Shown: positions 54,849 to 63,608 of the stretch, piece by piece
Numbering within the stretch: the first letter of the stretch is position 1
How the letters are laid out: each line of letters starts with the position of its first letter
NCBI GenBank assembly: GCA_025057795.1
Contig: JANXEP010000010.1
Location: 4,811-68,810 of the forward strand
DNA: 64,000 nucleotides
Direction of reading: 5' to 3'
DNA from: Candidatus Bathyarchaeota archaeon
GTDB taxonomy: Archaea; Thermoproteota; Bathyarchaeia; Bathyarchaeales; UBA233
Made by a program: the position numbers and the translations under genes
The notes under the pieces: generated by a model
Told to the model about the DNA's origin: nothing
Database searches by the model: none
What the model saw: only the letters and a program-made list of their open reading frames with translations

Positions 54849-55669
54849 TTTCCATGCCTCCTGAAAGCTTTTAGGAGGGCTTCTCTGGCCTCGTAAACGT
54901 CTATGATGTCCTTTGGAAAGCCCATGTCTGAAAGCTCTATGAAGATTTGGGCAACTTGGGGTGGAACTATGGACGCCTGGGCTAGGGTTTCAGGGTCTGT
55001 GAGCACTTTTCTGGCTTCGCCCTCTGCAACGATTTTTCCTCCTCGCATTAGCACAACCCTCGGGTTGCACTCTGCCACGAACTCCACGTCATGGGTTACC
55101 ACGACTATGGTTTTTCCCTGTTCTCTCATCTGCAGGATGAACTGGCGGAGCTTCTCTTTTTGCTGGTAATCCTGCCCTATTGTGGGCTCGTCTAGGATTA
55201 GTATTTCAGGATCCCATGCGAGAACTGAGGCTAGGGCGACGCGTTTTCTTTCTCCCCCGCTTAACATGAAGGGTGAGGTTTTCCTGTACTGGGCTATGCC
55301 TAAAAGGTTTAGGGCCCATGTTACCCGTTTCTCTACTATGTCGCTGCTGAAGCCGAAGTTTTTGAGGGCGAAGGCTATTTCTTCTTCCACGGTTTCGCTG
55401 AAAAGCTGGTGGTCTGGGTTTTGGAACACGAAGCCCACTTTTCGGGCTAGGGAGGCCACGCTCACCTTTGTGGTTTCAACGCCGTCCACAAGCACTTTTC
55501 CCCTTGTGGGTTTCAGCAGCCCGTTGAAATGTTTCACAAGGGTTGTTTTCCCGGCGCCGTTTTCGCCCATTATGGCTATGAACTCGCCGTTTTGGATGGT
55601 TAGGGAAACTCCTTTTAGAGCTTCCACGCCGCTTGGATAGGTGAAGTAAAGATCTTGAACTTCAATCAT
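54845..55669 (-). CDS. ECF transporter ATPase, second
   Basis: 274 residues. P-loop GENGAGKTT, Q-loop VFQNPDHQLF, signature LSGGERKRVALA and Walker B LILDEPTIGQD are all intact, and the FQNPD pattern is typical of EcfA. A C-terminal extension follows. It overlaps both neighbours by 4 nt and forms the heterodimer with 55666-56517. Confidence 0.93.
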   Translation of the reverse strand: MIEVQDLYFTYPSGVEALKGVSLTIQNGEFIAIMGENGAGKTTLVKHFNGLLKPTRGKVLVDGVETTKVSVASLARKVGFVFQNPDHQLFSETVEEEIAFALKNFGFSSDIVEKRVTWALNLLGIAQYRKTSPFMLSGGERKRVALASVLAWDPEILILDEPTIGQDYQQKEKLRQFILQMREQGKTIVVVTHDVEFVAECNPRVVLMRGGKIVAEGEARKVLTDPETLAQASIVPPQVAQIFIELSDMGFPKDIIDVYEAREALLKAFRRHGK

Positions 55670-56517
55670 CCGCCCTTCAGGGCCCTCCTTATTTTCTCAG
55701 CCATCTCCTCTGAGGATAGTGGGATTTTTCCTCCAAGCTTTATTCCGTCAGACCTCAGAATTTGGTAGAGGCGGGTTGCCTTAGGGATTCCAACCCCGAT
55801 GAGGCGGGTTTCCTCGGAGTCTAGAATTTCGTGGGGTTCGCCGTCCAAGGCGACCTTTCCATCGTCCATTATTATGATGTGGTCTGCGTATTTTGCGGTT
55901 AAATCCAGCCTATGCTCCACAAGCACTATGGTTACTCCAAGCTGCTGGTTCAACTCATAGATCACTTCGAATATTTTTTTGGCGCCTAGGGGGTCGAGGA
56001 AGGATGTGGGTTCATCTAGGACTATTACTTCAGGCTGCATTGCCAGCACGGAGGCTATGGCCACGCGTTGTTGTTGTCCCCCTGAAAGCTCGTGGGGTGG
56101 GCGCTCCCTAAGCTCGTATATGCCCGTCAGCTTGAGCGCCCAGTCAACCCTTTTGCGGATTTCCTCCCTTGGAACGCCGAGGTTTTCCAGCCCGAAGGCC
56201 ACGTCTTTTTCCACGGATAGGGCGAAAAGCTGGTTTTCAGGGTTTTGAAAGACCAAGCCCACGTGTTTCGCCAGCTTATGTATTGGGTTTTCTGGAACCT
56301 TAAGCCCAGCTACGGTTATTTCGCCTTTTAGTTCGCCTTGGTAAAAGTGGGGTATCAGTCCGTTAAAGCAGCGGCAGAGGGTTGTTTTTCCACACCCGCT
56401 TGGACCCGTGATTAGGACGAACTCACCCTTCTCTATTTTTATGGAGACATCTTTGATTGAAGGGTTTTCTGCGCCGGGGTATGTGTATGTCAGGTTTTTT
56501 GTTTCGATGATTGCCAT
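55666..56517 (-). CDS. ECF transporter ATPase, first
   Basis: 283 residues. P-loop GPSGCGKTT, Q-loop VFQNPENQLF, signature LSGGQQQRVAIA and Walker B IVLDEPTSFLD are intact. It is the first gene of the three-gene ECF core and overlaps the next by 4 nt. Start ATG 56517. Confidence 0.93.
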   Translation of the reverse strand: MAIIETKNLTYTYPGAENPSIKDVSIKIEKGEFVLITGPSGCGKTTLCRCFNGLIPHFYQGELKGEITVAGLKVPENPIHKLAKHVGLVFQNPENQLFALSVEKDVAFGLENLGVPREEIRKRVDWALKLTGIYELRERPPHELSGGQQQRVAIASVLAMQPEVIVLDEPTSFLDPLGAKKIFEVIYELNQQLGVTIVLVEHRLDLTAKYADHIIIMDDGKVALDGEPHEILDSEETRLIGVGIPKATRLYQILRSDGIKLGGKIPLSSEEMAEKIRRALKGG

Positions 56518-56571
56518 GCCTGATTTTCCACCAGCTTTAAAGCGAGAGTTCGCATTTAAGAGTAGCTACGC

Positions 56572-57567
56572 TTATTTTGGTTCAACTATTTTCTCCCTCA
56601 AAAGCCTCAAACACCTCTTAAGCCCAGCCTCAATTTCTCCAACGCCATTTACACCAGCGGCTGTGGAGTGGCCTCCTCCCATGCCATTCAAGTATTCGCC
56701 TAGGGGTTTAGCTATGTCCCTTCCAAGGTGGATTCCCGTTTTTTCATGGAATTCCCTTGTGCAGCGGAGGCTTATTTCAAGGCTTTCGTTTTTCTGTCCA
56801 GCTACGGCTGCGAAGTGGGCGCCTAGGTCTATTATGGCGCGGGCTGCTGAAGCCTGATATGCGCTTACGTGGGATAGGGCGATTATCCATTCGCCTATCT
56901 TGAAGAGTTTAGCTCTTCTGCAAGCCTTTAGCCTTGCAACCCTTTCCGAAAAGTCCATGGGAAGCGAGAGAATCGATAGGGCTTCTTGGGCGTTTACACC
57001 CATGTCTATCAAGTCTGCTATGGTTTTCAGGGTTGAGGAGTTAGCCAATACAAAGTGGCGGGTGTCGAAGGCTATGCCTAAAAAAAGCGCTTTAGCTTCG
57101 CTTTCCCCAATTTGGGTGTTTGTCTCCTTGTAGAAGCTGTAAACGATTTCGCATGTGGAGGAAGCGTTTTCATCTGTTATGCATAGCCTAGCTATTTTCT
57201 CTGTTTCAGGATGGGCTGCGTGGTGGTCTATGACGATTATGGGAGCCTTCGCCGCCTTCACCTTTTCAGCCAAGTTGTTCAGCTGTTGTATTGTGTTGGT
57301 GTCTAGAAGCATTATGAGGCTTGCATTTTCAATGTCTGGACTTATTTCCACTGTTATGGGCAAATACCTCAGCATATGCTTTGATAGGCGGCTTATTCCC
57401 TGCGGCGCGCAGACTTCCACCCTTGTTTGGGGTTTATGCTTTTTTATTAGGCTGGATAGGGCGTAGGCTGAGCATATGGCATCGGGGTCTGCATTGTGGT
57501 GGCATAGCAGCACGATAAGCTGGGCATTCCCCTCATCTATTATCTTTGTTATTTCGTGGAACGACAC
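56572..57567 (-). CDS. DHH/DHHA1 phosphoesterase (NrnA/RecJ-like)
   Basis: 331 residues. The DHH metal motifs HHNADPDAICSA, LLDTNT, VIDHHA and FDTRHF precede a DHHA1 domain with GMGGGHSTAAG. Proteins of this size and layout degrade short oligonucleotides, cyclic dinucleotide products or pAp; archaeal ones may be exonucleases. Start GTG 57567 overlaps DUF3194 by 19 nt. Confidence 0.9.
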   Translation of the reverse strand: MSFHEITKIIDEGNAQLIVLLCHHNADPDAICSAYALSSLIKKHKPQTRVEVCAPQGISRLSKHMLRYLPITVEISPDIENASLIMLLDTNTIQQLNNLAEKVKAAKAPIIVIDHHAAHPETEKIARLCITDENASSTCEIVYSFYKETNTQIGESEAKALFLGIAFDTRHFVLANSSTLKTIADLIDMGVNAQEALSILSLPMDFSERVARLKACRRAKLFKIGEWIIALSHVSAYQASAARAIIDLGAHFAAVAGQKNESLEISLRCTREFHEKTGIHLGRDIAKPLGEYLNGMGGGHSTAAGVNGVGEIEAGLKRCLRLLREKIVEPK

Positions 57568-57851
57568 TTCAGTTCCCTCATGTATTTTTCAGCTTCCTCG
57601 AAGGCTTTTTTCACAGCCTCATCTGCAAGCTCCTGAACGTTAAATTCTCGCATTACGGGCGAAAGCGTCAACTCCACCTCAACTGCAAGCATTAATGGCT
57701 TCTCAGTTGCAGCTTCAACGGTTACGTTTAGGGTTTCCACACGTTTGGCCGGAACCCGCGAAAGCACATGCCTTCTGGCGGCTTCTTCGGCTATGGTGCA
57801 GAGTTCCTCAACCTGTTCCGGCGTTAGCTCTGGCAGCCCAGCTTCTTCCAA
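57549..57851 (-). CDS. DUF3194-family protein
   Basis: 100 residues: an N-terminal helix (LTPEQVEELCTIAEEAARRHVLSRVP) then beta strands LNVTVEAATEKPLMLAVEVEL and a C-terminal helix, as in DUF3194, an archaeal family regularly next to prefoldin beta. Function unknown. Start TTG 57851 with GGTG about five nt upstream. It lies between prefoldin beta and the DHH gene. Confidence 0.82.
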   Translation of the reverse strand: MEEAGLPELTPEQVEELCTIAEEAARRHVLSRVPAKRVETLNVTVEAATEKPLMLAVEVELTLSPVMREFNVQELADEAVKKAFEEAEKYMRELKCRSTK

Positions 57852-57876
57852 GATTTCACCATGGCTTCAAGGGGCT

Positions 57877-58248
57877 TTATGACTGGGAACCTGAAAGGGG
57901 TGTTAAGTCCTGCTGAAGCTTTGCCTGAAGCTCCTTCATCTGGCTTCGGAGGCGCTCTTCCTGCTTGCCCAAAACCGAAGCGCGCATGCCTAGGAGCTCT
58001 TTCCTCTCGTTTAAGTCTGCCGTCACCTTCGCCTTCTCCGCTTTCACGAGAAGAGAGCCAATAGCCTTATAGATAACCGCGTCGTCAGCCACCTTCTGCA
58101 ACTCGCTTAAGGCTTGCTCGATTTCTGTTAGCTCCAGCTCAACCTGCTGCTTCTGCGCCAAGACAGACTGGAGGGTCTGCTGAATCTGCTGAAACCTTAA
58201 GAGGCGCTCCTGAACTTGTGGGGGAAGTTTAGCCAATTCCTCACTCAA
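57877..58248 (-). CDS. pfdB: Prefoldin beta subunit
   Basis: 123 residues, mostly two long coiled-coil helices joined by a short beta hairpin (DDAVIYKAIGSLLVKAEKAKV), typical of prefoldin beta. It delivers unfolded proteins to the thermosome, whose two subunits are encoded earlier in the window. Start TTG 58248 with AAGGA about six nt upstream. The usual upstream genes of this archaeal cluster are absent; the accessory patch begins right here. Confidence 0.94.
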   Translation of the reverse strand: MSEELAKLPPQVQERLLRFQQIQQTLQSVLAQKQQVELELTEIEQALSELQKVADDAVIYKAIGSLLVKAEKAKVTADLNERKELLGMRASVLGKQEERLRSQMKELQAKLQQDLTPLSGSQS

Positions 58249-58346
58249 ATTTATCCTTCCATCTGCACAGCTTTACACAAAACCTATTAATTAAACATTT
58301 TCCATCCAAAAAGAAACCTTTTCTAGCCTAGCATAAATATTATTGG

Positions 58347-61252
58347 ATGAGGGCGGCCTGTGGGTTTACCCACCGAGATGAGCCTGCGGATTTGCTGGTT
58401 GAGGAGCTTAAGCGTAGGGGCGTTGCGGTGGTTCCGGAGGTTAGCTTTAGGACTGTTGATGGGCGGCGTTTGATGCCCGATTTGGTTTTGCATGACGGTG
58501 CGAGTTATGTGGTTGAAACTAAGTTGGGGGCTGAGACTAAGCTTTTGGACGCTATGGTTCAGTTGTACGAGTATAGTAAGCATATTGGCGAGGCTAAGGG
58601 TGCCTTTGCCTTGCTTTTTCCCGAGGAGCTGCGGAGGCCTTGGCCTGCAGATGTTATTTTGAGTATTGCTAGGGATTCGAAGACACAGATTAGTTGTATT
58701 GGAATTTTTAAGGATTTGAGGCCTAGTCAGCCTTTTAGGGGGTAGCCTTTTTGAGGTTGCGGATTGGATTGCTGGGCATGTTTTTAAGCCTTTGGTTGTT
58801 GAGGCGGATACGGGTTTTGCTGTTAGGGTTTTGAGGGATGCTGTGGATTATGTTAGTGCCAGCGTCCGCCAGTTGCAGGGTAAGGAGCTTGAGGATATTT
58901 TTGGCGGTAAGAGTGTTTTTGAGAATGTTTTGCAGTATGAGGAGGGGTGTTATCCGCTTGAGGAGATGAGGCATGCGGCGGCTTATTTGCTTGTTAATCA
59001 GTTGTTGTTCTATCATGTTTTGACGCGGGTGGATGCTGCTTTTCCAGTTGTTGATGAGGATAGGCTTAGGCGTCCAGGCGACTTACGGGCTTATTTTGAG
59101 CCTGTTTTAAAGCGGGATTATAGTAGCGTTTTTGGTTTTGATGTGGCTTCACGTTTGCCCGATTCTGCTCTTGAGGCTGTGCGTAAAGCGGTTGTGGCTG
59201 TTAAGGCTTTGGCGCCTGAAAAGATTAGGCATGACTTGTTGGGCAAAGTGTTTCATGAGCTTATTCCTTTTGAGGTGCGGAAGGCTGTTGCAGCCTTTTA
59301 CACGAATAATGAGGCTGCCGAGATTTTGGCTCAACTAGCCATAGACAGGGCTGACGCTAAAGTGATGGATTTGGCTTGCGGCAGTGTCACATTGCTTGTT
59401 GCCGCTTACAGGCGTAAACGCGAATTGCTTTTGAGGGAGAAGGGCGAGTTCACACTTGAAGATCATAAGAGGTTTTTGGAAGAGGAGTTGACGGGTATTG
59501 ATATTATGCCTTTTGCCGCGCACATGGCGGTTGTGCATTTGGCTTTGCAGGCTTTGGCTGCTGGACACGAAGCGGAAAAAGTGCGCATAGCCGTTTGGGA
59601 TTCCACTGAACTGGAGCCTGGACAGACTATCCCGGCTATTTCACGCGAGTTAAAAGCTGCCTACAAGCGTCCAACATTGGAATTGTTTTTGGAGGGCAAA
59701 CCGCCTAGGGAGGAGGCTTATGTTGAGAAGGGCGCGGTAACCCTGGAAGGGATTGGCGGGGAACAGATACCGCTGGAAAAGGCAGACGTAGTCATAATGA
59801 ACCCACCATTCACAAGACAAGAAAGACTGCCAAAAGAATACAAAAAAGCCTTAATAAAACGGTTAAAAGGTTACGAGGATTATTTGCATGGCCAGCTTGG
59901 GCTTTATGGACATTTTATTTTGCTTGCAGATAAGTTTGTTAAAGATAACGGGCGACTTGCTCTAGTATTGCCCGCGACAGTTTTGCGGGTGAAGTCCGCT
60001 GCTGGAATAAGAAGGCTTCTTACGGAAAAATATCAGATTGAGCATATCATAACTGCTTGGGAACGCGCAGCCTTTTCCGAAGGAGCACAGTTCAGAGAAA
60101 TACTCCTAATCGCAAGAAAAGTGAAAGCCGCGGAGGATTCAAAATGTTGCATAACTTCGCTGAAGAAACTTCCCACATCAGCAGAAGAAGCAAAAACTTT
60201 TGCAAAAAAATAAAATCAATAAGTCAAAAACTTAGTTTTGAAAATTTTTACGCAAATGGTTCATTAGTCATGCGTAATTTGATAAAAATTGAATTGAAAC
60301 AACATGTTGAAAATTTATACACCTTTATCTCAACATATGAGCTTAAGATTCCGTTACTTGAAAAACAAATCTTTGAAAGAAGCCCGCAAAAGCGCATAAC
60401 AACTGAAAACTACCTTGAAGTATATAATGGAGAAATTTTTGAATTTGATTACAGACCTCCTTATCATGGAGCTTTTCTCGTCCGACCATTTAGGGCAATC
60501 AAAAAACTAGATGAATGGATAGTTAAGAATGAAGATACAGAACATCTAACAATAGAGAACAGGTTCACAAAAGATGAAATGAAAGTGCCTCGCAAAGCTC
60601 TAGCAAACGGTTTGAGAAGACCGGCGCGTACAGATAGAATTGATTTAACAGATATACTTGATTACATCATAATTTCTCCATTTGAAAAAGTTGATATAGT
60701 GTTAAAAACCCAGCTGTGTTGGAAAAATGGAGAAAATACGTGGAACCACAACTTGCCAGCCTATTAATTTCAAGACGCTTTGACATATCAGCCGCTGGAA
60801 CTAAATTCGTCGCTTATTATTCATTGTTGCCAATGGTAGGAGTAGATATGTGGAGCATTAAAGGTGTTCCACAAAATGACGCAAAGATTCTTACAATATG
60901 GTTCAATAGCTCATTAGGTTTACTCTCGATTCTCATACACAGAACTGAAACTCGTGGTGCTTGGATGAAGCTTCACGAGTATATGTTAAAGGATTTATTA
61001 ATACTAGACCCAAACAAGTTGACACCAGAGGAACGGAACCTGCTGCTAGAAGTTTTCAATAAAGTTAGAGAAGTGCCCTTTCCCAGCGTTTTGGAGCAGT
61101 TGCGGGGTAGGTTTTGGGCAAGAGTCGAAATAGACAAAGCTATACTCAAAGTTCTGGGCTTTAATGAAACGGAAGCCAACCAGCTCCTAGACCAGCTCTA
61201 CCTAGCCCTAGCCAAAGAAATAGAACAACTAAAAACCTTAATGCAAGGATAA
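58347..61252 (+). pseudogene. Fused restriction-modification gene (PD-ExK nuclease + N6-methylase) with three frameshifts
   Basis: Four frames join into one protein of about 970 residues, like type IIG enzymes. Part A (58347-58745) is a PD-(D/E)xK nuclease: MPDLVLHDGASYVVETKLG. Part B (58720-60213) is an N6-adenine methylase with motif IV MNPPFTRQERL; motif I reads DLACGSV, where Val replaces the usual second Gly. Parts C (to 60767) and D (60716-61252) are the target-recognition region. The breaks are a G5 run at 58738-58742 (one G too many), an A7 run at 60204-60210 (one A short) and CCC near 60709 (one C short). Codon style changes to AT-rich after about 60130. A decayed or phase-off gene. 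Confidence 0.82.
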
Positions 61253-61283
61253 AGATAGTTTAAAGACATTGTATGGACAATAT

Positions 61284-61292
61284 CTTTATAAG
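61284..61292 (+). promoter_or_regulatory. TATA box before structured RNA candidate
   Basis: CTTTATAAG is a near-ideal archaeal TATA box. It lies about 25-30 nt before the first paired segment of the RNA candidate, and no coding frame starts behind it. Confidence 0.6.
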
Positions 61293-61312
61293 AAAAACAT
61301 GTACCTATTAGT

Positions 61313-61440
61313 TTTGATAACCCCTCGCGGCGTGCCGTGAAGGCTTGATTCAAGCCTGAGGAAAAGTACCCTTAAAAGGGGAAATTCCGGACCGGTCAAG
61401 GGGTGAAACGGGCTCCGCGAGCGGGATGAATCATCCTCAC
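61313..61440 (+). ncRNA. Structured non-coding RNA candidate, TnpB-RNA-like
   Basis: After the TATA box, ACCCCT (61320-61325) pairs with AGGGGT (61399-61404), closing a domain that contains the hairpin AGGCTTG-ATT-CAAGCCT (61341-61357) and a small CCCTT/AAGGG stem-loop (61369-61380). Outside it, GCTC-CGC-GAGC (61412-61422) forms a final hairpin followed by GGGATGAATC. Compact stems ending in GGGATGAAT resemble the 3' end of archaeal IS605-type TnpB guide RNAs, but no TnpB gene or relic is present. It could be an orphan element end or an independent RNA. It overlaps the 3' end of an opposing ORF by about 45 nt. Confidence 0.45.
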
Positions 61441-61839
61441 AAATTTTAGAATATCTGGGTCTTTCTCATCGCAATATCCTCTTTTCCTAAAAACCTTCGA
61501 CAACTTATCCGCCCTCTCAATAGCCTCATCGGAAATATGCCCAACGGCAACCGAGGACACGCTCAAAACCTTTTCCAAATACTTCCGCACCTTCCTCAAA
61601 TACTCCATATCATATTCCGCATCAATCAAGACAACATCACCCCGCCTAACCAAGGGCAAAACCGTATAATAAATCAAGGCGGCAGTAGCCAAAGCCTTTG
61701 GAACCTTGTACTCTTTGACAATCCGCTTCGCCTTCCTCGTCATCAAAACACAACGCACGCCTTCACCCCTAACAGCTACACAATAACAAGGAGGAGCGTC
61801 CGGAAACTTCCAACTAAAGTCAACACCCACAACAGCCAT
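61396..61839 (-). CDS. RNase H-like hypothetical protein
   Basis: 147 residues from ATG 61839. An N-terminal strand VVGVDFSWKF carries an Asp in the RNase H-fold position and a later strand VVLIDAEYD carries two more acidic residues; a Glu/Asp-rich helix follows (HISDEAIERAD). This suggests a nuclease or transposase-like fold, but the family was not recognised. A TATA-like TTTATTAG near 61865 would give a leaderless message. Frame above the ATG is hydrophobic and rejected. The last ten residues are encoded by the antisense of the RNA candidate. Confidence 0.5.
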   Translation of the reverse strand: MAVVGVDFSWKFPDAPPCYCVAVRGEGVRCVLMTRKAKRIVKEYKVPKALATAALIYYTVLPLVRRGDVVLIDAEYDMEYLRKVRKYLEKVLSVSSVAVGHISDEAIERADKLSKVFRKRGYCDEKDPDILKFVRMIHPARGARFTP

Positions 61840-61990
61840 GAAACAACAAACACTCAAACAACTAATAAACATTAGCAAATAACAGAACAAACCCCCTAAT
61901 GCAGGGATAAACCACCAAAAACCTAGAGGGGGTATCCAATTTAGCAAATAAACAAGCCATAAAATTGACTTCTAGAAAAGGGTAGACCCC

Positions 61991-62176
61991 TCAAACAGTT
62001 CCCGCGTAAACGATTATGATTCTCTCAGACCCCAGCTCAAACAGAACTCGATATTTACCAACACGCAGCCTATAATGGTTCTTATAACCATGAAGCTTTA
62101 CAACATCAAGTTTCCGCGAAAAACCTCAACCCTCAAAACATGTAAAGCTTCAGCCGCCACAAATATGACCTTACCG
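61991..62176 (-). pseudogene. RelE/ParE-type toxin relic
   Basis: One frame reads RKLDVVKLHGYKNHYRLRVG followed by KYRVLFELGSERIIIVYA, the core of RelE-like toxins. The part before it (ALHVLRVEVF) is one frame away; adding a C at 62114-62118 would give EVFPRKLDVV. The N-terminal helices appear shortened, no good start codon is seen, and no antitoxin gene is adjacent. It is a remnant of a toxin-antitoxin module. Confidence 0.68.
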
Positions 62177-62358
62177 CCAAAAGCCTAGAGGGGAGGAGGT
62201 GGAGAAAATAAGCAGGGAAACAACCAAAATTCCTAATAAACCAAAATCTATGCGGGAGTGACGTCCATCGGCTGTTCCCACAGCCAAAAATTGACAAAGG
62301 TGTATGGCAAGGTTATTTAAGGATAAAAGCCCACTAAAAGGAGCGGGGTAAAACCCTA

Positions 62359-63000
62359 TTGACACTTGCAGAAGCACTGGAACAGTGGCTGCAAAACTTT
62401 TCGCAGTATGGCTATTTTGGAATTTTCCTCTCAAGCCTCCTCGGCTCAGCCTCCATAATCTTCCCAATCCCCTACACCGTAATCCTTTTCACCCTAGCCC
62501 CCATGGAAACCTTCAACCCAATTTTAATGGCTTTAGCATCCAGCATAGGTTCAGCCGTCGGAGAATTTTCAGGCTACCTGCTCGGCCTCGGGGGAAGAAA
62601 AATTATAGGTGAAAAAGGGAAGCGCAATATGGAGTTTCTCCTGAAAATCTTCGGAAAATACAGCCCCATAGCCATATTCATCTTCACCTTAACGCCTCTT
62701 CCAGACGACCTCCTATTCATACCCCTCGGCGTCATGCGCTACAAATTCCTAAAGGCTCTTGTTCCCGCCTTTATCGGGAAACTCACCATGAGCCTAATAA
62801 TAGTTTACAGCTCCCGCCTCGCCATAGGCACAATCAAAGACCTTTTCAATATAGAAAGCGACTTGACAATCACGCTGATAAGCATGATAGTCGCCCTAAT
62901 CCTGCTCGCGGCAATCTTCATAATCATGTTTAAAGTGGACTGGGAGAAAACCTTCGAGAAACACTTCGCCAAAAAGAAGGGGAAAGGCGATAAAAATTGA
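62359..63000 (+). CDS. DedA/VTT-domain membrane protein
   Basis: 213 residues with five or six membrane helices. YGYFGIFLSSLLGSASIIFPIPYTV, SIGSAVGEFSGYLLGLGGRK and LTPLPDDLLFIPLGVMRYKF match the VTT/SNARE-associated (DedA) family, thought to scramble or transport lipids. Start TTG 62359; a TATA-like TTATTTAAG lies near 62313 and GGAG about 15 nt upstream. It is intact and probably not part of the accessory patch. Confidence 0.85.
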   Translation: MTLAEALEQWLQNFSQYGYFGIFLSSLLGSASIIFPIPYTVILFTLAPMETFNPILMALASSIGSAVGEFSGYLLGLGGRKIIGEKGKRNMEFLLKIFGKYSPIAIFIFTLTPLPDDLLFIPLGVMRYKFLKALVPAFIGKLTMSLIIVYSSRLAIGTIKDLFNIESDLTITLISMIVALILLAAIFIIMFKVDWEKTFEKHFAKKKGKGDKN

Positions 63001-63107
63001 GGGTTATAGCTTACTAAAAACATGTGGTGAGTTCTCCCGCAAAATCCCCATTTTTTCTCTGTTTTACGTGAAGTTTTTCGCGTTTAAACTTTTAAGGAGT
63101 CCTTAAA

Positions 63108-63278
63108 ATGACTAAGCCGCCTTTAAAAGATGTAAGTCATTATGTCCGAGTAGAGTTGAAGCTTAAGCAGCCCTGCCCAGAATGTGGATCCATGAAAGCG
63201 GTTCGCGACGGTTTGACTGGCGAGGTTTGCTGCGCAAACTGCGGGCTTGTGCTAAACAATCCTCATGGACGCGAGTAA
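63108..63278 (+). CDS. Orphan TFIIB-type zinc ribbon protein
   Basis: 56 residues. CPECGSMKAVRDGLTGEVCC, followed by ANCGLVL, is the N-terminal zinc ribbon of archaeal TFB (C-x2-C...C-x2-C with the GLVL end), but the cyclin folds are absent and the frame stops soon after. ATG 63108 has AAGGAG about nine nt upstream. It may bind RNA polymerase as a mini-factor or be a remnant; the intact start and stop argue for a real gene. Confidence 0.65.
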   Translation: MTKPPLKDVSHYVRVELKLKQPCPECGSMKAVRDGLTGEVCCANCGLVLNNPHGRE

Positions 63279-63303
63279 GCGTTTTTGACGGAAAAAGCCT
63301 AGC

Positions 63304-63444
63304 CTACTTCTTTTCAGGTAGTAGTTTCTCTGTTCGGTTGTGAAGCAGTAGACACCGTGGACAGATTGGCGGCGGCGAGTCCGGGTAGGCTTCTGCTTCA
63401 TAGTTGCAGATGGGACAGAACCAGACGATTTGTTTACGGCCCAT
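63304..63444 (-). CDS. Small rubredoxin-like zinc-ribbon protein
   Basis: 46 residues. CPIC (10-13) and CPRC (28-31) are separated by EAEAYPDSPPP, like half of a rubrerythrin/rubredoxin-type knuckle. ATG 63444 follows the stop of the RHH gene by 2 nt, so translation is coupled; the GGGGGT before it lies in the end of that gene. Confidence 0.68.
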   Translation of the reverse strand: MGRKQIVWFCPICNYEAEAYPDSPPPICPRCLLLHNRTEKLLPEKK

Positions 63445-63446
63445 TT

Positions 63447-63596
63447 TCAACCCCCATGTTTCTGCATATACTCAATTAATGCTTGCTCGAGTTCTTCGCT
63501 TGCCTTTCTGCTTGTTCCATGTTTTTTTACTACAAACATTATCCATTTTGTCCAGAGTGCGTCATCAATCATTATGCTTGTCTTCTTTTTTACCAT
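63447..63596 (-). CDS. Ribbon-helix-helix (CopG-like) small protein
   Basis: 49 residues: MVKKKTSIMIDDALWTKWIM, then HGTSRKASEELEQALIEYM, the beta strand and two helices of an RHH DNA-binding protein. Such proteins repress their own promoters or act as antitoxins. A TATA-like CCTTATAAAAG (minus strand, 63627-63637) lies upstream, bracketed by two exact 19-bp repeats that are candidate operators. The zinc gene follows immediately. Confidence 0.7.
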   Translation of the reverse strand: MVKKKTSIMIDDALWTKWIMFVVKKHGTSRKASEELEQALIEYMQKHGG

Positions 63597-63608
63597 ACTC
63601 GTTCCCAA

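Noticed and set aside
61313..61440. RNase P RNA fragment, because GAGGAAAAGT resembles the P4 region
   Set aside because: The P4 motif has an extra A, its partner strand is missing and the region is far too short for archaeal RNase P RNA.
61842..61947. Hydrophobic N-terminal extension of the RNase H-like ORF
   Set aside because: A TATA-like element lies inside it and ATG 61839 starts at the conserved strand; a membrane anchor before an RNase H fold is unlikely.
61917..62197. Repeated cctagagggg near 61922 and 62184
   Set aside because: Only ten bases shared with no flanking symmetry, so chance is likely.
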